Part shown: in pieces, positions 1 to 11,710 of the stretch
Numbering within the stretch: the stretch's first letter is position 1
Layout: each line of letters begins with the position of its first letter
NCBI RefSeq assembly: GCF_018991925.1
Contig: NW_024752010.1
Location: 342,001-406,000, forward strand
DNA from: Homarus americanus
Lineage: Eukaryota; Arthropoda; Malacostraca; Decapoda; Nephropidae
Length of the DNA stretch: 64,000 bases
Direction: 5' to 3'
Program-made: the position numbers and the translations under genes
The notes under the pieces: generated by a model
Seen by the model: the letters and a program-made list of their open reading frames with translations, nothing else
Told to the model about the DNA's origin: nothing
Database searches by the model: none

Positions 1-166
1 GGTCACATAGTTTACCGCTTGTAAAACTAATAACGTTTAATCAACAGCCACCAACAGCGTGTGCCATCCGGGACTTGGGTCAACAGAGGCGTGGAGGTGA
101 GGGACTGGATGTGTACGGCACTAGTAGATTATAAACAAACTCCGGGATAAGATTGTGTCCGCTGAG
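1..166 (+). other. Possible end of a 5' non-coding exon (splice-donor-like edge)
   Basis: The segment is richer in G+C than the DNA after it and ends in CTGAG followed by GTGAGT at 167-172, a strong match to a metazoan 5' splice donor. A second donor-like GAGGTGAGG lies near 95-103. No long reading frame crosses it, so if real it would be untranslated leader or the tail of an exon starting outside the window. Donor-like words arise by chance, and no partner acceptor can be assigned. Confidence 0.15.
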
Positions 167-293
167 GTGAGTTTTAACTTGCGCTTTTTTTTGATGTTTT
201 TTCTTTGATATTGAGTAATTTAGTTTAGTTTATTTTAGTTTAGTTTTTAATACAGGTTTTTAAAGTATATATTGCTCACATGTACAGGTGCTA

Positions 294-297
<4 letters not shown>

Positions 298-337
<40 letters not shown>
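298..337. repeat. (AC)20 microsatellite
   Basis: A perfect 40-bp AC tract in AT-rich DNA. It is the first of many dinucleotide tracts in the window. Confidence 0.97.
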
Positions 338-339
<2 letters not shown>

Positions 340-1128
340 TTTGTTTACATTGTATTAAAAGTCGTAATAATAATCTTCTTTAACACTTCCTGCACTTATA
401 ACAACTTTTATAAACAGTTATACGTAATAACATATATCACAAACACCACCACCATGACAGGATTAGTTATTAGAGTATTTGGTATAATTTGTGGAATAAT
501 TAAAACAAAATTCTCTATCACAAGTGAGTTTGATCTCACAGAAGCCAAGGACATCAAAGGTACAGCCAAGTGGAGTCAAGTGGTGGGCTGTGCGGGGTTC
601 GAGGCTGACAGAGACACGGCCCACATAAAAACTCAACACTGAGAACGTGTTTAGTGGAGAGAGTCTGCTAACCCCTTGTATACGGGGTCCCCTCTGAGCT
701 GAATAAGAATAATCTGACAGTCAAATAAAATATTAAAAGTAACATCCCCGTAGTGAAGCAGTTAAAGGTAATTAGTTTCAGGAAGGTTTAGGAAAAAGTT
801 CGTATCTCACCCAGAAAGTTACATATGTCAGTTATTAGGATCAGTGTCTAATGAGAATATGTCCTTATCATTACCAAAGGGATTGAATCATTTTTAGTTT
901 AGCTTATACATGGGAGTGACTTTCTCATTAGCATTATACTGTATGAAGAATGATCCTGATTAAAGTGCAACAAGGATTCTGAATCTCTTAAAAAACAAGT
1001 GAAGATCAAATTTAAGTATTTTTGTCTCTGGATGAAAATAAGGTTAATGTTGGAGATGGTCATTGGTGTTGGAGATAAATGTTTGATGTTGTCGCTGTCA
1101 CCCTCCCTCACTGATATCCCTGAGGCAA
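338..1128. other. Gene-free AT-rich DNA
   Basis: No coding-like frame is visible. The only ATG-initiated frame over 60 codons (454-642) lacks recognisable motifs and is of a size expected by chance. I see no tRNA or transposon signature. Confidence 0.6.
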
Positions 1129-1284
1129 TTAGAGGGGAGGGAGGAGATGATTTAAGGGAGAGATCAGGAAGTGGGGAGGTGGGGTAAGGAAGGAGAGTGG
1201 GATGGGGTAGGGAGGTGAGGACGGGGGAGGAGGATGATAAGGGGGGGGGGGGCGAGCCACCTCTCTCCTCCCCCGGGGCGAAAA
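1129..1284. repeat. G/A-rich low-complexity tract with a G12 run
   Basis: The + strand is mostly G and A, with many GGGAGG words and an uninterrupted run of 12 G at 1241-1252. The four or more G-runs could in principle form a quadruplex on this strand. The opposite-strand proline-rich frame is a by-product of the composition. Confidence 0.85.
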
Positions 1285-1427
1285 TCTTTTATGAGGAAAG
1301 TCTGAAAGTCTGATAATTGAGTGAGTCAAGGTTGGTGTTCATAAGGGTGGCTGACGTAGATAAGAAGATAAAATAAATATAAAATGAAGAAAAGTTATAC
1401 ATAAATAGTCCTGAAAAATAATAAACA

Positions 1428-1552
1428 CTAATAATACCATGATAATCACAATAACAACAGTAATAATAATAATAATAAAGAATAATGCAATAATGACAAT
1501 AATAATAATAACATAAGGATAATAATGTAGTAATAGTAATTATAATAATTCC
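1428..1552. repeat. Imperfect (AAT)n-rich tract
   Basis: Interrupted runs of AAT/ATA trinucleotides with occasional C or G substitutions, including two short uninterrupted ATA blocks. It resembles a decayed trinucleotide microsatellite. Confidence 0.85.
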
Positions 1553-2166
1553 TGTGCAGAATCATCGATCATTCGTATCAACAGACAGACATGTTAGAAA
1601 TTTGTCAACTTAAGTGAACGACTCGAAGTAAATAACACAAAAACCGTTCATCAGCCGTTTGGTAGTGAGGACCTTGTAGCGAGAGGTGGCTGGAGGCACA
1701 GATGAAGAAAATTTCTCTCAGCCAGTAAGTCAGTTAATCAGTCAGTCAGATGTTTTTACACAGTGCCTAAAGTAAGTTACAGTTGGGGGTTTTTTGAATT
1801 GGGTGATGGACCGTAATTGTGTTGAATACTTCTGAAGACTTTTCGAATTCAATTAAAATTATAACACTTGTAATTCTATGAAGGCATATGTAATATTTTT
1901 CTTTTATTAACCAAATATACAAATGATTTCTTTCTTAAAATTCCTCTGTACATGAGCTTCCGAGTGTTTCAGGTACTGTACTTTATTTATTTCTGTCAGC
2001 ACAGTAATTCATATTTGTGTAGTAGTAGTTGAATGAGGGTGCGCCAAGTCCGTAGACTTACTAGCGATGTTTCATTTCGTTAACAAGAGCCATCGTAAAG
2101 GAAGGGCTGAAAGTTACCAGTAGTTAAAGTGCAGTGATACATTATAACATCAACATTATATTACAG
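1553..2166. other. Gene-free DNA upstream of a possible exon
   Basis: No coding frame is seen. Stops are frequent in all frames. A short ATTATATTACAG word at 2155-2166 has the form of a 3' splice acceptor and adjoins the exon candidate that follows. Confidence 0.45.
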
Positions 2167-2304
2167 ATACTGTGAGTGAAGTGATCATCGCCAGGAAAAT
2201 ATCTGTTTATTGTATAATCTTGGACAATTATATGGAAGTAGAACACCTTGAGGACGAGATATCTAAGAACACTGGACATTTAAGCTATTGGAATCCTGTA
2301 CAAG
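2167..2304 (+). CDS. Candidate internal coding exon, product unknown
   Basis: One frame is open from a stop at 2145 through 2304. The stretch is bounded by an acceptor-like TTACAG ending at 2166 and by CAAG/GTTAGT, a good donor, at 2304/2305. It would be 138 bp, entering in phase 2 and leaving in phase 1, about 45 codons. The C-terminal part, which includes an ATG at 2232, is acidic and charged (MEVEHLEDEISKNTGH), less biased than nearby random frames. No family is recognised and no neighbouring exon was found, so this remains a weak candidate. It could equally be a first coding exon starting at 2232, although the context of that ATG is poor. Confidence 0.22.
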
Positions 2305-3177
2305 GTTAGTCGCCCGAATTGTTAGTTTATTTAAGGATATGTAGAGATTTTCTTGTTTTTTCTTATTTTTTTTTCCTCCGGGTCTTTGAAATTTCCTAAA
2401 ATAATTGATTTTCTTTATCATTGGAAACATTGTTGTTCCTGCTCTGTCTGGATGGTGTCATGACGTCTATTATTAGTAATATATGTTGACATGAAAATCT
2501 AATGAATTCCTGTTCTTAATTACTGTATTAACATGAAGTTTGAAATTACAAAATATTAATTACTCGTACACTGAATTAAGGAGGATAATTTGTGACGTAG
2601 TTTACCATCGAGTCTAAAAGACGATCCCTTACATACTTACTGTACTGCACTGTACACAAACGCCGGGGAAAGAAGATACTGTACTGTAATATGTAATTGT
2701 CATACATATATACTGCACTATTCATACGAAAACGAAATACTGTATATAGGTATTATACTTTGCAAAATGATTATAATTCCAGTTATTACCAGCAATTTAC
2801 AGAAAAAAAGGAAAATTAATGTCAAAGTCATTAAACACAACAGGAGGAACAAACAGCAGAGAGTAAAGATTCATGAACACATACACAAACATACACAAAC
2901 ACAAAACATACAAGCACTTCAGAAAAAAATACCTCTAATTATAGCTAATACAGGTGTTTTACCCCTAAAATTTCTTAAGTAATTAGATAATATCACGTAT
3001 TACAAACACCAACTAGTTATACCTCACATGGGTGTAGTTTAGAGAGGAGGAGGAGGAAGAGATTCTATTGGGGTATGCAAATAATTTTCAGGCATTTAAT
3101 TTTTCTTTTCATGCGGCTGTTTGGAAAATTTGTCGAGGAATATTATTATTTTTTCATGAAATGTTAAAGTTATTCAT

Positions 3178-3178
<1 letters not shown>
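2305..3178. other. AT-rich DNA, possible intron or intergenic
   Basis: Low G+C with poly-T stretches near 2340-2375 and no supported gene. The 71-codon frame at 2767-2982 is Lys/Asn/Ile-rich, as expected of AT-rich noncoding DNA. Confidence 0.5.

Positions 3179-3222
<44 letters not shown>
3179..3222. repeat. (GT)22 microsatellite
   Basis: A perfect 44-bp GT tract. It produces a poly-Thr-His frame on the opposite strand that should not be read as protein. Confidence 0.97.
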
Positions 3223-3223
<1 letters not shown>

Positions 3224-3246
3224 CCTTAAGGGATATGTGGACAAGA

Positions 3247-3339
3247 AGTAGAACCTGTCCACTGATTGGTAGCAAGCAGTAGAACCTGTCCACTGATTGG
3301 TAGCAAGCAGTAGAATCTGTCCACTGATTGGTAGCAAGC
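3247..3339. repeat. 31-bp minisatellite, three units
   Basis: Three contiguous 31-bp units start at 3247, 3278 and 3309. The first two are identical and the third has a single change (AACC to AATC). Each unit contains CTGATTGG, an inverted CCAAT word. A fourth, broken copy may begin at 3340. Units this similar suggest recent amplification. Confidence 0.95.
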
Positions 3340-3604
3340 AATAGGACCTGAGCAGGCGTGGAGGGTCATGGAGCGAGATACCGGGTGATGGAGGCGCTAA
3401 GGGCGGGGGGAATTGGAGGGTCCTCACTACCAATTGTTTGTTCCCCTCAGCCAACAATGGTGATTCACAAGCCACCGTCTGTACTGTGTGTGTGTGTGTG
3501 TGTGTTTCAGTAGAATGAGGTCCTGTCCGTCCGTCCGTCCGCGAGCAAGTTATCAGACAAAGTAGAGCATTGAATGTTTATAAGCTTTACGTCCTCGCTC
3601 ACCA

Positions 3605-3757
3605 TCTCCCGTCACTCACCACCTCCCACCACTCACCACCTCCAGTCACTCACCACCTCCAGTCACTCACCACCTCCCGTCACTCACCACCTCCCGTCAC
3701 TCACCACCTCCCGTCACTCACCACCTCCCGTCACTCACCGCCTCCCGTCACTCTGCA
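3605..3757. repeat. 17-bp minisatellite, nine units
   Basis: Nine head-to-tail units of CCTCCCGTCACTCACCA or close variants start at 3605 and recur every 17 bp. Four consecutive units (3673-3740) are nearly identical. The period is not a multiple of three, so the two overlapping Pro/Ser/His-rich frames are artefacts. A short (GT)n at about 3486-3505 and a (GTCC)4 at about 3525-3541 lie just upstream. Confidence 0.96.
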
Positions 3758-3762
3758 CCTCC

Positions 3763-4298
3763 TGGGAATTAATTATTTAAGCGGTACTCATAAACCCAAA
3801 ATAAAATAAAATATAGACAATCTAGAAATTGGACCACAGTTCGACGATGTCCTGCGTTCTAAGTTGACCACAAAGGTTAAATATCTTTTATAAACTCAAC
3901 GCAAAAGGTTAACGAGAAACATGGATTTGTTTTAACAGTGAGATTGTAGGTCACAGTGGGATGGCCAGATTAAGTATTCAATATATTTCGCCAGAAGACA
4001 GATTCACGTTGGTATAAAAGCAGTGTAGGTTAACAAATAATAGTTGAATTGTTAGTCGAATATGGCTCAAGTACACACAGACAGACGGAGAATGATAACA
4101 CAATATAACTCGACCTTATTCGTGGCGCGGTATAAAATATTTTCTCTTCGGTAACATTGAGTAGAATCTGCTGTCTCTTAAATGATTTCAAATTGTTTCC
4201 TGTTAAAAAAAAAATCAAATCGTTACGCTGCTGACGAGGTTCATCAACACCCTAAAAAAATGATCTTTAAAAAGTCGCCTTGAAATCTCTCCCCACTT
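3763..4298. other. Gene-free AT-rich DNA
   Basis: No coding frame, RNA gene or repeat of note was found. Some A- and T-runs occur near 4206 and 4254. Confidence 0.5.
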
Positions 4299-4740
4299 GT
4301 GACATTCTTCTCTCCCTCTCTCCCTCCATCCCTCGCTCACTTCCCCTCACTCTCTCCCCCTCTCCCCCTCCCTCACTCACTATCTCTCTCTCTCTCTCTC
4401 GTGACATATCATCCAGGTCCAGAAAAAAAAACCCTTTCCATCTTGTGGTTTATTTTCCTTGCCTGTGACATCCTTCCTTCCCTCACCTTGTTGAATTTCT
4501 CCTCGACTATAACATCTTTACCCCTGTCACATCCCTCCCTCACCTCTGTAACATCTCTACCCCCACCACTCGTGATATCCTTCCCCCACCCGTAATATCC
4601 CTCCCCCACCCTCAAAACTCCTCCCCTTAGTACTATAGTAACTTTCTTCCCCGACCTTTTACATCCCCACCCCGCCCATTCCCCACGACGTTTCTCCCCT
4701 GCCTGTAACATCTTTCCCCGCCCACCGTAATCCCCGTCCA
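4299..4740. repeat. Pyrimidine-rich degenerate satellite
   Basis: C/T-rich on the + strand, with a short (CT)n near 4382-4400. A loose recurring unit of about 25-30 bp built around TAACATC, TGACATC or TAATATC followed by CCTCCCCCACC runs from about 4460 to 4730. Stop-free frames on both strands come from this composition. Confidence 0.75.
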
Positions 4741-4799
4741 TGGATTATAATGCCAGGTTTTTCGTCGCCGTTATCGAGTAAATCACAAGGGCGAGCAGC

Positions 4800-5546
4800 T
4801 ATTAGGCTCGCTGGCAGGGGAAGATTGAGAGATGGCGGGGGAAAATTGGTCGGCAGGGAAGGTGTATTAAGGGGATGGCGGGGATATTTATTGCACGGTA
4901 AGATTGAAGGTTAAGAGCAGGTGGTGGGGGAGGAGGGGAGGGTAGGGACAAAGGGAGAAGAAAGGGTGAAGGGAGAGAGAGAGAGCTAGGGAGATGGAGG
5001 AAGAGGAAAGAAAAGAAAAGAGGAATGAAATAGGAGAGATAGTGAGGAGGGAAAGGGAGGACAGGAACAAAGGGGGAGGAAAGGGGGAAGGGAGATACAG
5101 AGAGAATTAGGAAGAAGGAGGAGGAGATGCAGGGGAAGAAGAATGGAATAGGGTGAGAGAGTAAAGGGAAGTGAGGAAGGAAGAAGTGAGGGTGAGAGGA
5201 AGTGAGGGGAGTAAGAAAGAGAAGAAGAGGAAGAGAAATTCGGTAAGAGGGACAGGAGGATAGGAAGGAGAGGTGGGGAGGGGATGGGAAAGGTCTGAGA
5301 AGGAAGGTGACGTGAAGATAATGGGAGGATATTGAGTGAACCAGTACTGAAGGAGGTGGTGGTGAGGGTGGGGGTGGTGGTGGTGAGGTGAGGGTGGTGA
5401 GGTGGGGGTGGTGGTGGTAGGTGGTGGTGGTGGTGGTGGTGGTGTGGTGGTGATGGTGGTGGTGGTGATGATGGTGGTGGTGAAGGTGATGATGGTGGTG
5501 GTGAAGGTGATGATGGTGGTGGTGAAGGTGATGATGGTGGTGGTGG
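4800..5546. repeat. Purine-rich block grading into a GGT/GAT minisatellite
   Basis: From 4800 to about 5340 the + strand is almost all G and A. From 5350 to 5546 it becomes GGT-rich, ending in repeated units of about 21 bp (GATGATGGTGGTGGTGAAGG) near 5468-5545. The opposite strand therefore reads as a 259-codon frame with poly-His and Pro/Ser/Leu runs. That frame is low complexity throughout and I do not regard it as a gene. Confidence 0.9.
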
Positions 5547-5586
5547 GAAAAAAAGAAACCTAACTTAACCATATACGCCACAGATG

Positions 5587-5623
5587 CTTAACCTAACCTA
5601 ACCGAACCTAACCTAACCTAACC
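5587..5623. repeat. Interstitial telomere-like (CCTAA)n tract
   Basis: About seven units of CCTAA with one G substitution. This is the complement of TTAGG, the usual arthropod telomere unit. The shortness and the internal position argue against a true telomere. Confidence 0.9.
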
Positions 5624-5751
5624 CAGATTGGTGCTGCATGGTAAAATCTCCGCCTCTTGTATTTGTGGAATGTTTATCGGGGAACGAACAACATGCCTTA
5701 AATATTTGTTGGAGAGAAACGAATATTCTTCCCAACTGATATTGGGTATAG

Positions 5752-5782
5752 AGGAGAGAGGGGAAAGAAAGATAGAGATAAA

Positions 5783-5816
<34 letters not shown>

Positions 5817-5890
5817 GGGAAAAAGAAATTGAAAGAGAGACGAAAGACAGAAAGAGAGCAAGTGAGAGAGAAAAAGACAGACAGGAATAG
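5752..5890. repeat. (GA)n tract and flanking purine-rich DNA
   Basis: A perfect GA run at about 5785-5813 lies inside a longer interrupted AGAGA/GAAAG block. Confidence 0.9.
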
Positions 5891-5939
5891 AACTAGGGCC
5901 TATTAGGCATGGGCCTATGAGGAGAAGAGCCAATCAGAT

Positions 5940-7625
5940 TTAGTACATGTTGGGACCAATTAAAACTGCTGCTGTTACCCATATCATCACACCACCTCCC
6001 ACGCTTTAACATCATCTACAGGTGTGCCTCGGGATTTATTACACCTCAGTATTCCTGTTCACTCTGCATTCCACGTGTTCAAAATCACCAACACTGCGCT
6101 ATTTCCCACTTTCGTGTTTATTATCAATTGCTTTAGTGATAGTACAGTTATACTCCCCTCAGAGAAGATCGTCCTGGCTGTGAAATTCTGTCCTGGGAAT
6201 CGTCTCCGTCCTTACAATACCCGCTAATCCACACAGTTTCCCTCTAATATTCGCCAGAGTGATCGCCTCTCTGGGCCATAACATTTATTTTTGAAGGGTT
6301 GCCTGAGTACAATGGCACGTTCCCTCCACTACCTCCCAGCACCACTCACCTCCCCTTCTCACACCTCTTCCCTCAACACCCACTCCTGTTATAATTTCCT
6401 CCCTTCAACCAGTTCCACTTTCCCCTCATATCTCTGAAGTCTTTTGGGAGTGAAAATGGTCAATGTTTCCTTTAAAATGTTATCGGGTTGAGTGGGCCTC
6501 AGTAATAAAAGACACCAACTTAAATTAACCTAACCTACCCATTAGGATCGGGGCCCTTTAAATGAAGACCCCCCATCAGGATTGGATCTTATTCCTTATG
6601 GCTTCTCAATGGGACTCAATTGACCCATCATACTGTGAGATTAATAACAAGCATCTAGTTCATAACCCGAGTTTCCTGACCTGACTTGTGGATGGTTTTC
6701 TAACGTGAGGGATATTATTTCAAGTGTAGGTTAACGTGCACAGTAAATAATTCAAGTACACATTTTTTTTTTCATTAGATGTTTCTGCTCATTCACTTTT
6801 TACGTATTTTTATCAGAATGTCTCACTCGCTTGAATACTCCACGTCCCCTTCTCTCTCATTGTCTCAGATTGAGTTGTCTTGTTCATTCAGCAATTCCTC
6901 AAAATATTCTCTCCATCAATATCATACCCTACCTGCTTTCTGAAAGTCTTAACTATCTATCTACATCCATCAAACAACAACCCTCCTTCCCTACCTCACT
7001 CATTCTTGATACACATTTGAAATACAGTTTTGTAGTATTGGTCTATTTGGTGTGGGTGTTGTAGCCTTGATTCCTCATCCAGATTCAGTTTATTTAGACT
7101 TATTCTCAATTTAACTTTCCCTTCAACATTTCCTCATACTCTCTCTCTCTCTCTGAAACTCTGATATATTTCATTTTATAACTGTATCCCCTTTTCGTTA
7201 CTGGTATTTAAGCACACTATGTTCCTGCACTCTACTTGTCTCATATATTTACTTCGTTATAGCCACTGTAATGCCTTTAAGCCTCCTACATTACCCTGAT
7301 CTATATAACAATATTTTGCATTATCTGACTGCTGTTGGTTTTCTTCCAGCTTCACTACACAGCACGGCTCTCCCCTCCTCTTCCTCCCCCAGGTTTAGAT
7401 TCAAGAATTATTCCCTTTCTATTTTACTTATTTCTTTATGTATTTGTTATATATTCTTTAGTTTAGACGTTATATTTGTTTGTTTTAAGTAATTGTTGTT
7501 TCCATTTTTTTTCCAGGTTTTAGGATTATTAATTTTCTTATGTATTTATTTTTATCTGTTTTTTCTCTAGACCCTCTACAATATTCACGTTATTTCTGTT
7601 GTGTTCAGTGAGTTGGCCCGTTAAT
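5940..7625. other. Gene-free, moderately pyrimidine-rich DNA
   Basis: No supported gene. Short frames (for example 6024-6227 and 6831-7064) are Ser/Leu/Pro-rich and match C/T bias rather than coding. TTAACCTAACCTACCCATTAGGATCGGGGCCC-like words at about 6526-6556 belong to the dispersed CCTAATGGG-type motif described in the findings. Confidence 0.5.
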
Positions 7626-7669
7626 CTCCTCCTCCTCCTCCTCCTCCTCCTCCTCCTCCTCCTCCTCCT
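7626..7669. repeat. (CTC)n trinucleotide microsatellite
   Basis: An uninterrupted CTC/CCT run of about 44 bp in C/T-rich DNA. Confidence 0.96.
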
Positions 7670-9000
7670 TCTTCCAAAACTTATTCCTCTTCTAAATTAT
7701 CTTTTTATCTACCTCTTCATTCACCAGTTTTCCTGTTTCCCTTAAGTATTTGGTATATTTTTAGTATGATGCGAATATATTGAAGTCTTAGGTTTTTTCA
7801 GGTATAATTAATTATAAAAGAACGTGTATAATTATATAATCTATCATCTTGCTTTTTTTTATTATAGCTTTATGTGCATGAATGATACACCCACTAATTT
7901 ACACCAAACAGAGAGAAAAGGTTATTTATACATATATCCTCTTCTGTCCTTCTCTTCTCCTCTTCTTCTTTCCCTTCATGCCTGCCTACCAGCTCCCCTA
8001 TCCACTCCGTTCTTCCTATTCACATCACCCAACAATACCATCCCCTCTTTTTTTTAACCCTTTCTTATCGAGTCGAGTATCTGTGGTACTGAGCCCTGAA
8101 AGTGTGTCTCTCTCTCACCCCTTTCCCTTGAACCCCTCTCCTGCTGTCATCTGTCGCAGCAAAACCCACTACAAACACGTCTTTATTCACCACCACTTTG
8201 ATCCCTTCCTCTACACACACACACACTTACACAACACCATAGCCCAGCGTCTGACAGTCACGACACACACCTTACGTTGACTCTCTCTCTCTCTTTTAAC
8301 ACTCTGTGGTATATTATTCCCCTTCCATCTCTCTCGCTCCCTCCTCCTCTTCCTTCTTTCGTTTCTTTAACACCCTTTTCATCGCCCCTTCTCTTCTCTT
8401 TATCCTTCACTTTTGATTTGCTCTTATCTATTCTCCTGCCTCTCATATTTGTCGCTTTTCTCTCCATCTCTTTCCTTGTCTTTTAAACTATTTTCTTTAT
8501 TCTTGTTCTCCCTTCCTCTCCTACTGTGACATCTTCCCCTTCGTCTTTTTTTCTTTCCGGTGTTTTTCATTTCCGTCTCCCCTCACCTCCTCCTCCTTCA
8601 TCTTGAGATCTCTTCCGTTTTCTCCTTTCTGTATTTTTTTTAAATTCTCCTTTCTCTCCCATTCCTTCCCTCCCTTCCTCTTCCACCTCAAACATTTTCC
8701 TCTTATTCTCTCTCTCTCGTCTGTGTATATGTGTGTGTGTATAAATCTTTTCTTAAATCACTTGTTCTCTTATTATAAGTATTGCCATTATATAAAGTTG
8801 TCCTATTGTCTTCATTTTCTTATCTATTACACATTCTCTCATTTTCCTTCCATTCGTCTTTTATCATTTTCTTGTCCATACATCTTCTGTCATTTTCTTT
8901 CCATTCGTCTTTCACCATATTCCTGTCCATTCATCTTTCATGCTTCAATTCCAAGGACAGGGAGCAGCTCAGTCAACCAAGAGGCTTCACCTAGCTTACA
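7670..9000. repeat. Pyrimidine-rich low-complexity DNA, no gene
   Basis: The + strand is strongly C/T-rich between about 7930 and 8960. At 8835-8945 a loose unit of about 37 bp recurs around TTTTCTTTCCATTCGTCTT. Overlapping Phe/Ser/Leu-rich frames on the + strand have no recognisable domain. Confidence 0.7.
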
Positions 9001-9188
9001 TTAAGTGTCCGTCTATTTAGGTTAACTTACGACTGACCAGGTGCAAGGTGGTACTACTGTATGTGTGTTAGGTTGTGTTGTAGGTAAACTGGGCCCCACC
9101 TGTCTTAATAGACCCCAACCTGACCCAAACTAAAGAAAAAGGACTCGGTCTTATTTTGCGATTGACTCTGACTCCTAATGGTATAGGT

Positions 9189-9240
9189 CAGGTTAAGTTA
9201 GGTCAGGTCAGGCCAAGTTAGTTTAGGTTAGGTTAGATTA
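9189..9240. repeat. Degenerate TTAGG-type telomere-like tract
   Basis: A run of TTAGG units with C/T and A/G substitutions (GTTAAGTTAGGTCAGGTCAG and similar). The flank at 9087-9180 carries GGGCCCCACCTGTCTTAATAGACCCC and TCCTAATGG words of the dispersed motif. Confidence 0.75.
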
Positions 9241-9459
9241 GTAAAATAGAGCGTAATTAAAGACACGAAACGGCTAAACATCAAAAGAAACTAACAATAA
9301 CGTAAAGGAATAATCAATAGCTAAGAACAAAAGGAAAAATATAAAATAGCAACAAAAATGAAAAATATATATACAAAAAAATATATATATTAGACTGAAA
9401 CTCTACATGAATTTAAAGTTTACTTGAAAACTGGACAAAAATCAACATCCCCCAACAAT

Positions 9460-9493
<34 letters not shown>

Positions 9494-9787
9494 ATGAAAT
9501 GTCAAAATAAATATATGTCGAAATATGTATAAACGTATATAGAGAGAAGGTTGTACTAAAAGATTAAAACAAAAATAGTTAGAGAATCGTACACCAGAAG
9601 GTCAGAATTAATTAAACGAGACGAGACCCGCTTGTCAGAATAACTGGTTGGATGTTTTGGTTAGGAATAAAAAACAAAAATATTTACTACCAAATTGGAA
9701 CAGGTTGGCTATGGACTGGAGATGAGCAGAGGATGAAAGAGGAAAACATTTTTTTTTTTTTTTAGTTGAAAAAATGAAGAAGTGTGA

Positions 9788-9793
<6 letters not shown>
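9241..9793. other. AT-rich DNA with a TA/GA compound microsatellite
   Basis: No gene. A (TA)n run at about 9459-9479 passes directly into (GA)n at 9480-9493. A T14-15 run lies at about 9750-9764. Confidence 0.7.
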
Positions 9794-9856
<63 letters not shown>

Positions 9857-9864
9857 ACTATTAT

Positions 9865-9899
<35 letters not shown>
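9794..9899. repeat. Compound (GA)n - (TG)n microsatellite
   Basis: A perfect GA tract at 9794-9851 is followed, after 15 bp, by a TG tract at 9867-9899. Confidence 0.97.
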
Positions 9900-9900
<1 letters not shown>

Positions 9901-10860
9901 CCTGTAAATATGTATGTATATATGTGTATTTGTACTTGTTAATCCAGAGTCTAGACCCTTCCTCTCTTTCTCTTGCTTTCTACAATACATTCGCCTCTCA
10001 TCACTCGCCCTATACTCCTCCCTCTTCTTTGAGTTCATTTTTGTACTCCTTGTTCCTCCTCAGACAGCACTGATAGAGGACTGACTACAGGTGTACCATA
10101 AACAGAACTTCATATTTGTATTTCAGTTTACAGTGATTACAGATGACATGATAAGTGAGATTGAAGTACAGGGCAGCAGTAAGGGTTGTGTGTCCTTGGT
10201 GGGAAAATGAAAGTGAATGGTTGGAAAGTGTGTGAAAACGACGATTATTATTGGTGTAGTGAACATGACAATGAAACAATGGTTAGAAAGTGAGCGAAAA
10301 TGAGGACTATTGGTGATGAAAATGAAAGTAAATGATTAGAAAATGAGTGAAAATGAACTTATTGATGTGAGCAACGACGTGTCCTTAGTGTAGGGGTTAA
10401 GGACAATTCACAGAACAAATTGAACAAGTCGTAGCAATTTCCCTCCTCCTCCTCCCCCCCTTTTTTTTAACCCTTCGTGATTATATTTTGCTATATAATT
10501 TTTCCTTCATTTTAAATTCAAATTAAAAATAACAATAATTTAAATACAACAGTACAGTACAGTAGAGGTTAAGTAATTGCGATACTGTTACAATATCATA
10601 ATGTATTGCCTCAGCCAGTCAATCAACCTGACATATAAACAGGTGTACTATAATTACTTTTGCAATCAGTGTTTTCAAAGGGAGATTAAGAGAAAGAGAA
10701 TACGTTGATAGAAAGAGAATAAGAGGGAGATAAGAGAGATAGTAGTGGGTGGGGATAAAGAGACAGATAATAGGTGAGAGTTGAGAGTCAGAAATACGAG
10801 CTGAAAGAGGAAGGAAATAGGATATCCATTACTGAGACAAGGTGAGAGGAGCGTGAAGAT

Positions 10861-10863
<3 letters not shown>
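9900..10863. other. Gene-free DNA
   Basis: No coding frame of normal composition. A diverged repeat centred on AAAATGAAAGTGAATGGTTGGAAAG-like text recurs three times between about 10205 and 10355, suggesting a decayed tandem unit of 60-80 bp. Confidence 0.5.

Positions 10864-10911
<48 letters not shown>
10864..10911. repeat. (GA)24 microsatellite
   Basis: A perfect GA run of 48 bp inside a purine-rich stretch (10680-10990). Confidence 0.97.
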
Positions 10912-10914
<3 letters not shown>

Positions 10915-11091
10915 ATGGATGAGAAGGAGAGAGAATGAGAGACTAAAAAAAATATAATGAGAAAGAGAGATAATGTGAGAAAGAGATATAAGTCACTGAA
11001 TCAGGTTCTCCCAGAGGACCTTCACTCAGGAGGCTTTAACACACAAAGGAAAGTTTTGTGACGAACAACGAGAGAGTCAGGGATGGCGGAA

Positions 11092-11358
11092 ACCTTGACC
11101 TCACAACCTCTACCTCACAACCTCTACCTCACAACCTCTACCCCCCACAACCTCTACCTCACAACCTCTACCCCCCACAACCTCTACCTCACAACCTCTA
11201 CCCCCCACAACCTCTCTACCTCACAACCTCACCTCCCTCCTACCTCCACCTCTACTCCCCACAACCTCTACCCCCCACAACCTCTACCTCACAACCTCTA
11301 CCTCACAACCTCTACCTCACAACCTCTACCCTCCACAACCTCTACCTCACAACCTCTA
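11092..11358. repeat. ACCTCTACCTCACA satellite with a 30-bp higher-order unit
   Basis: A 14-15-bp unit (CCTCTACCTCACAA) is repeated throughout. Between 11121 and 11210 three identical 30-bp higher-order units alternate the basic unit with a CCTCTACCCCCCACAA variant. The + strand lacks stops in two frames, giving Thr/Ser/Pro/Leu-repeat frames that are by-products. Confidence 0.95.
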
Positions 11359-11672
11359 CAGCATCATGCACAAGGTTCAGTCCCACGTGTCACAACCTCT
11401 CAGACTAACAAGAGTACATCCATTAACATCTTCCTCTGTTTACATTCCTCAAGGTCCTACTCCACGAATAACGGGTCACCCTTAGAGTGTTTGAGTTACA
11501 ACTTAGTCGGTACATCCTCCAAGGGCGTCTCTGAATAGGGCCTTCCTCCACCGTCATGAGCGATTTAGTCAGGGCTTAATGAGTGCCTAGACTGCCTCCT
11601 GCTTCCAAGGGCGACTCAGAAGATGGTTTAGTCCTTAATGATAATGTTTGAGTTACTATCGGGTTCATCCTT

Positions 11673-11710
<38 letters not shown>

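Noticed and set aside
4802..5581. 259-codon minus-strand ORF with poly-His and Pro/Leu/Ser runs
   Set aside because: Entirely low complexity; it is the complement of a purine-rich and GGT-repeat block that lacks stops by composition.
11058..11538. Thr/Ser/Gln/Pro/Leu-repeat ORFs of 116 and 151 codons
   Set aside because: Two overlapping frames over the ACCTC-type satellite. Repeat-driven openness and no non-repeat domain.
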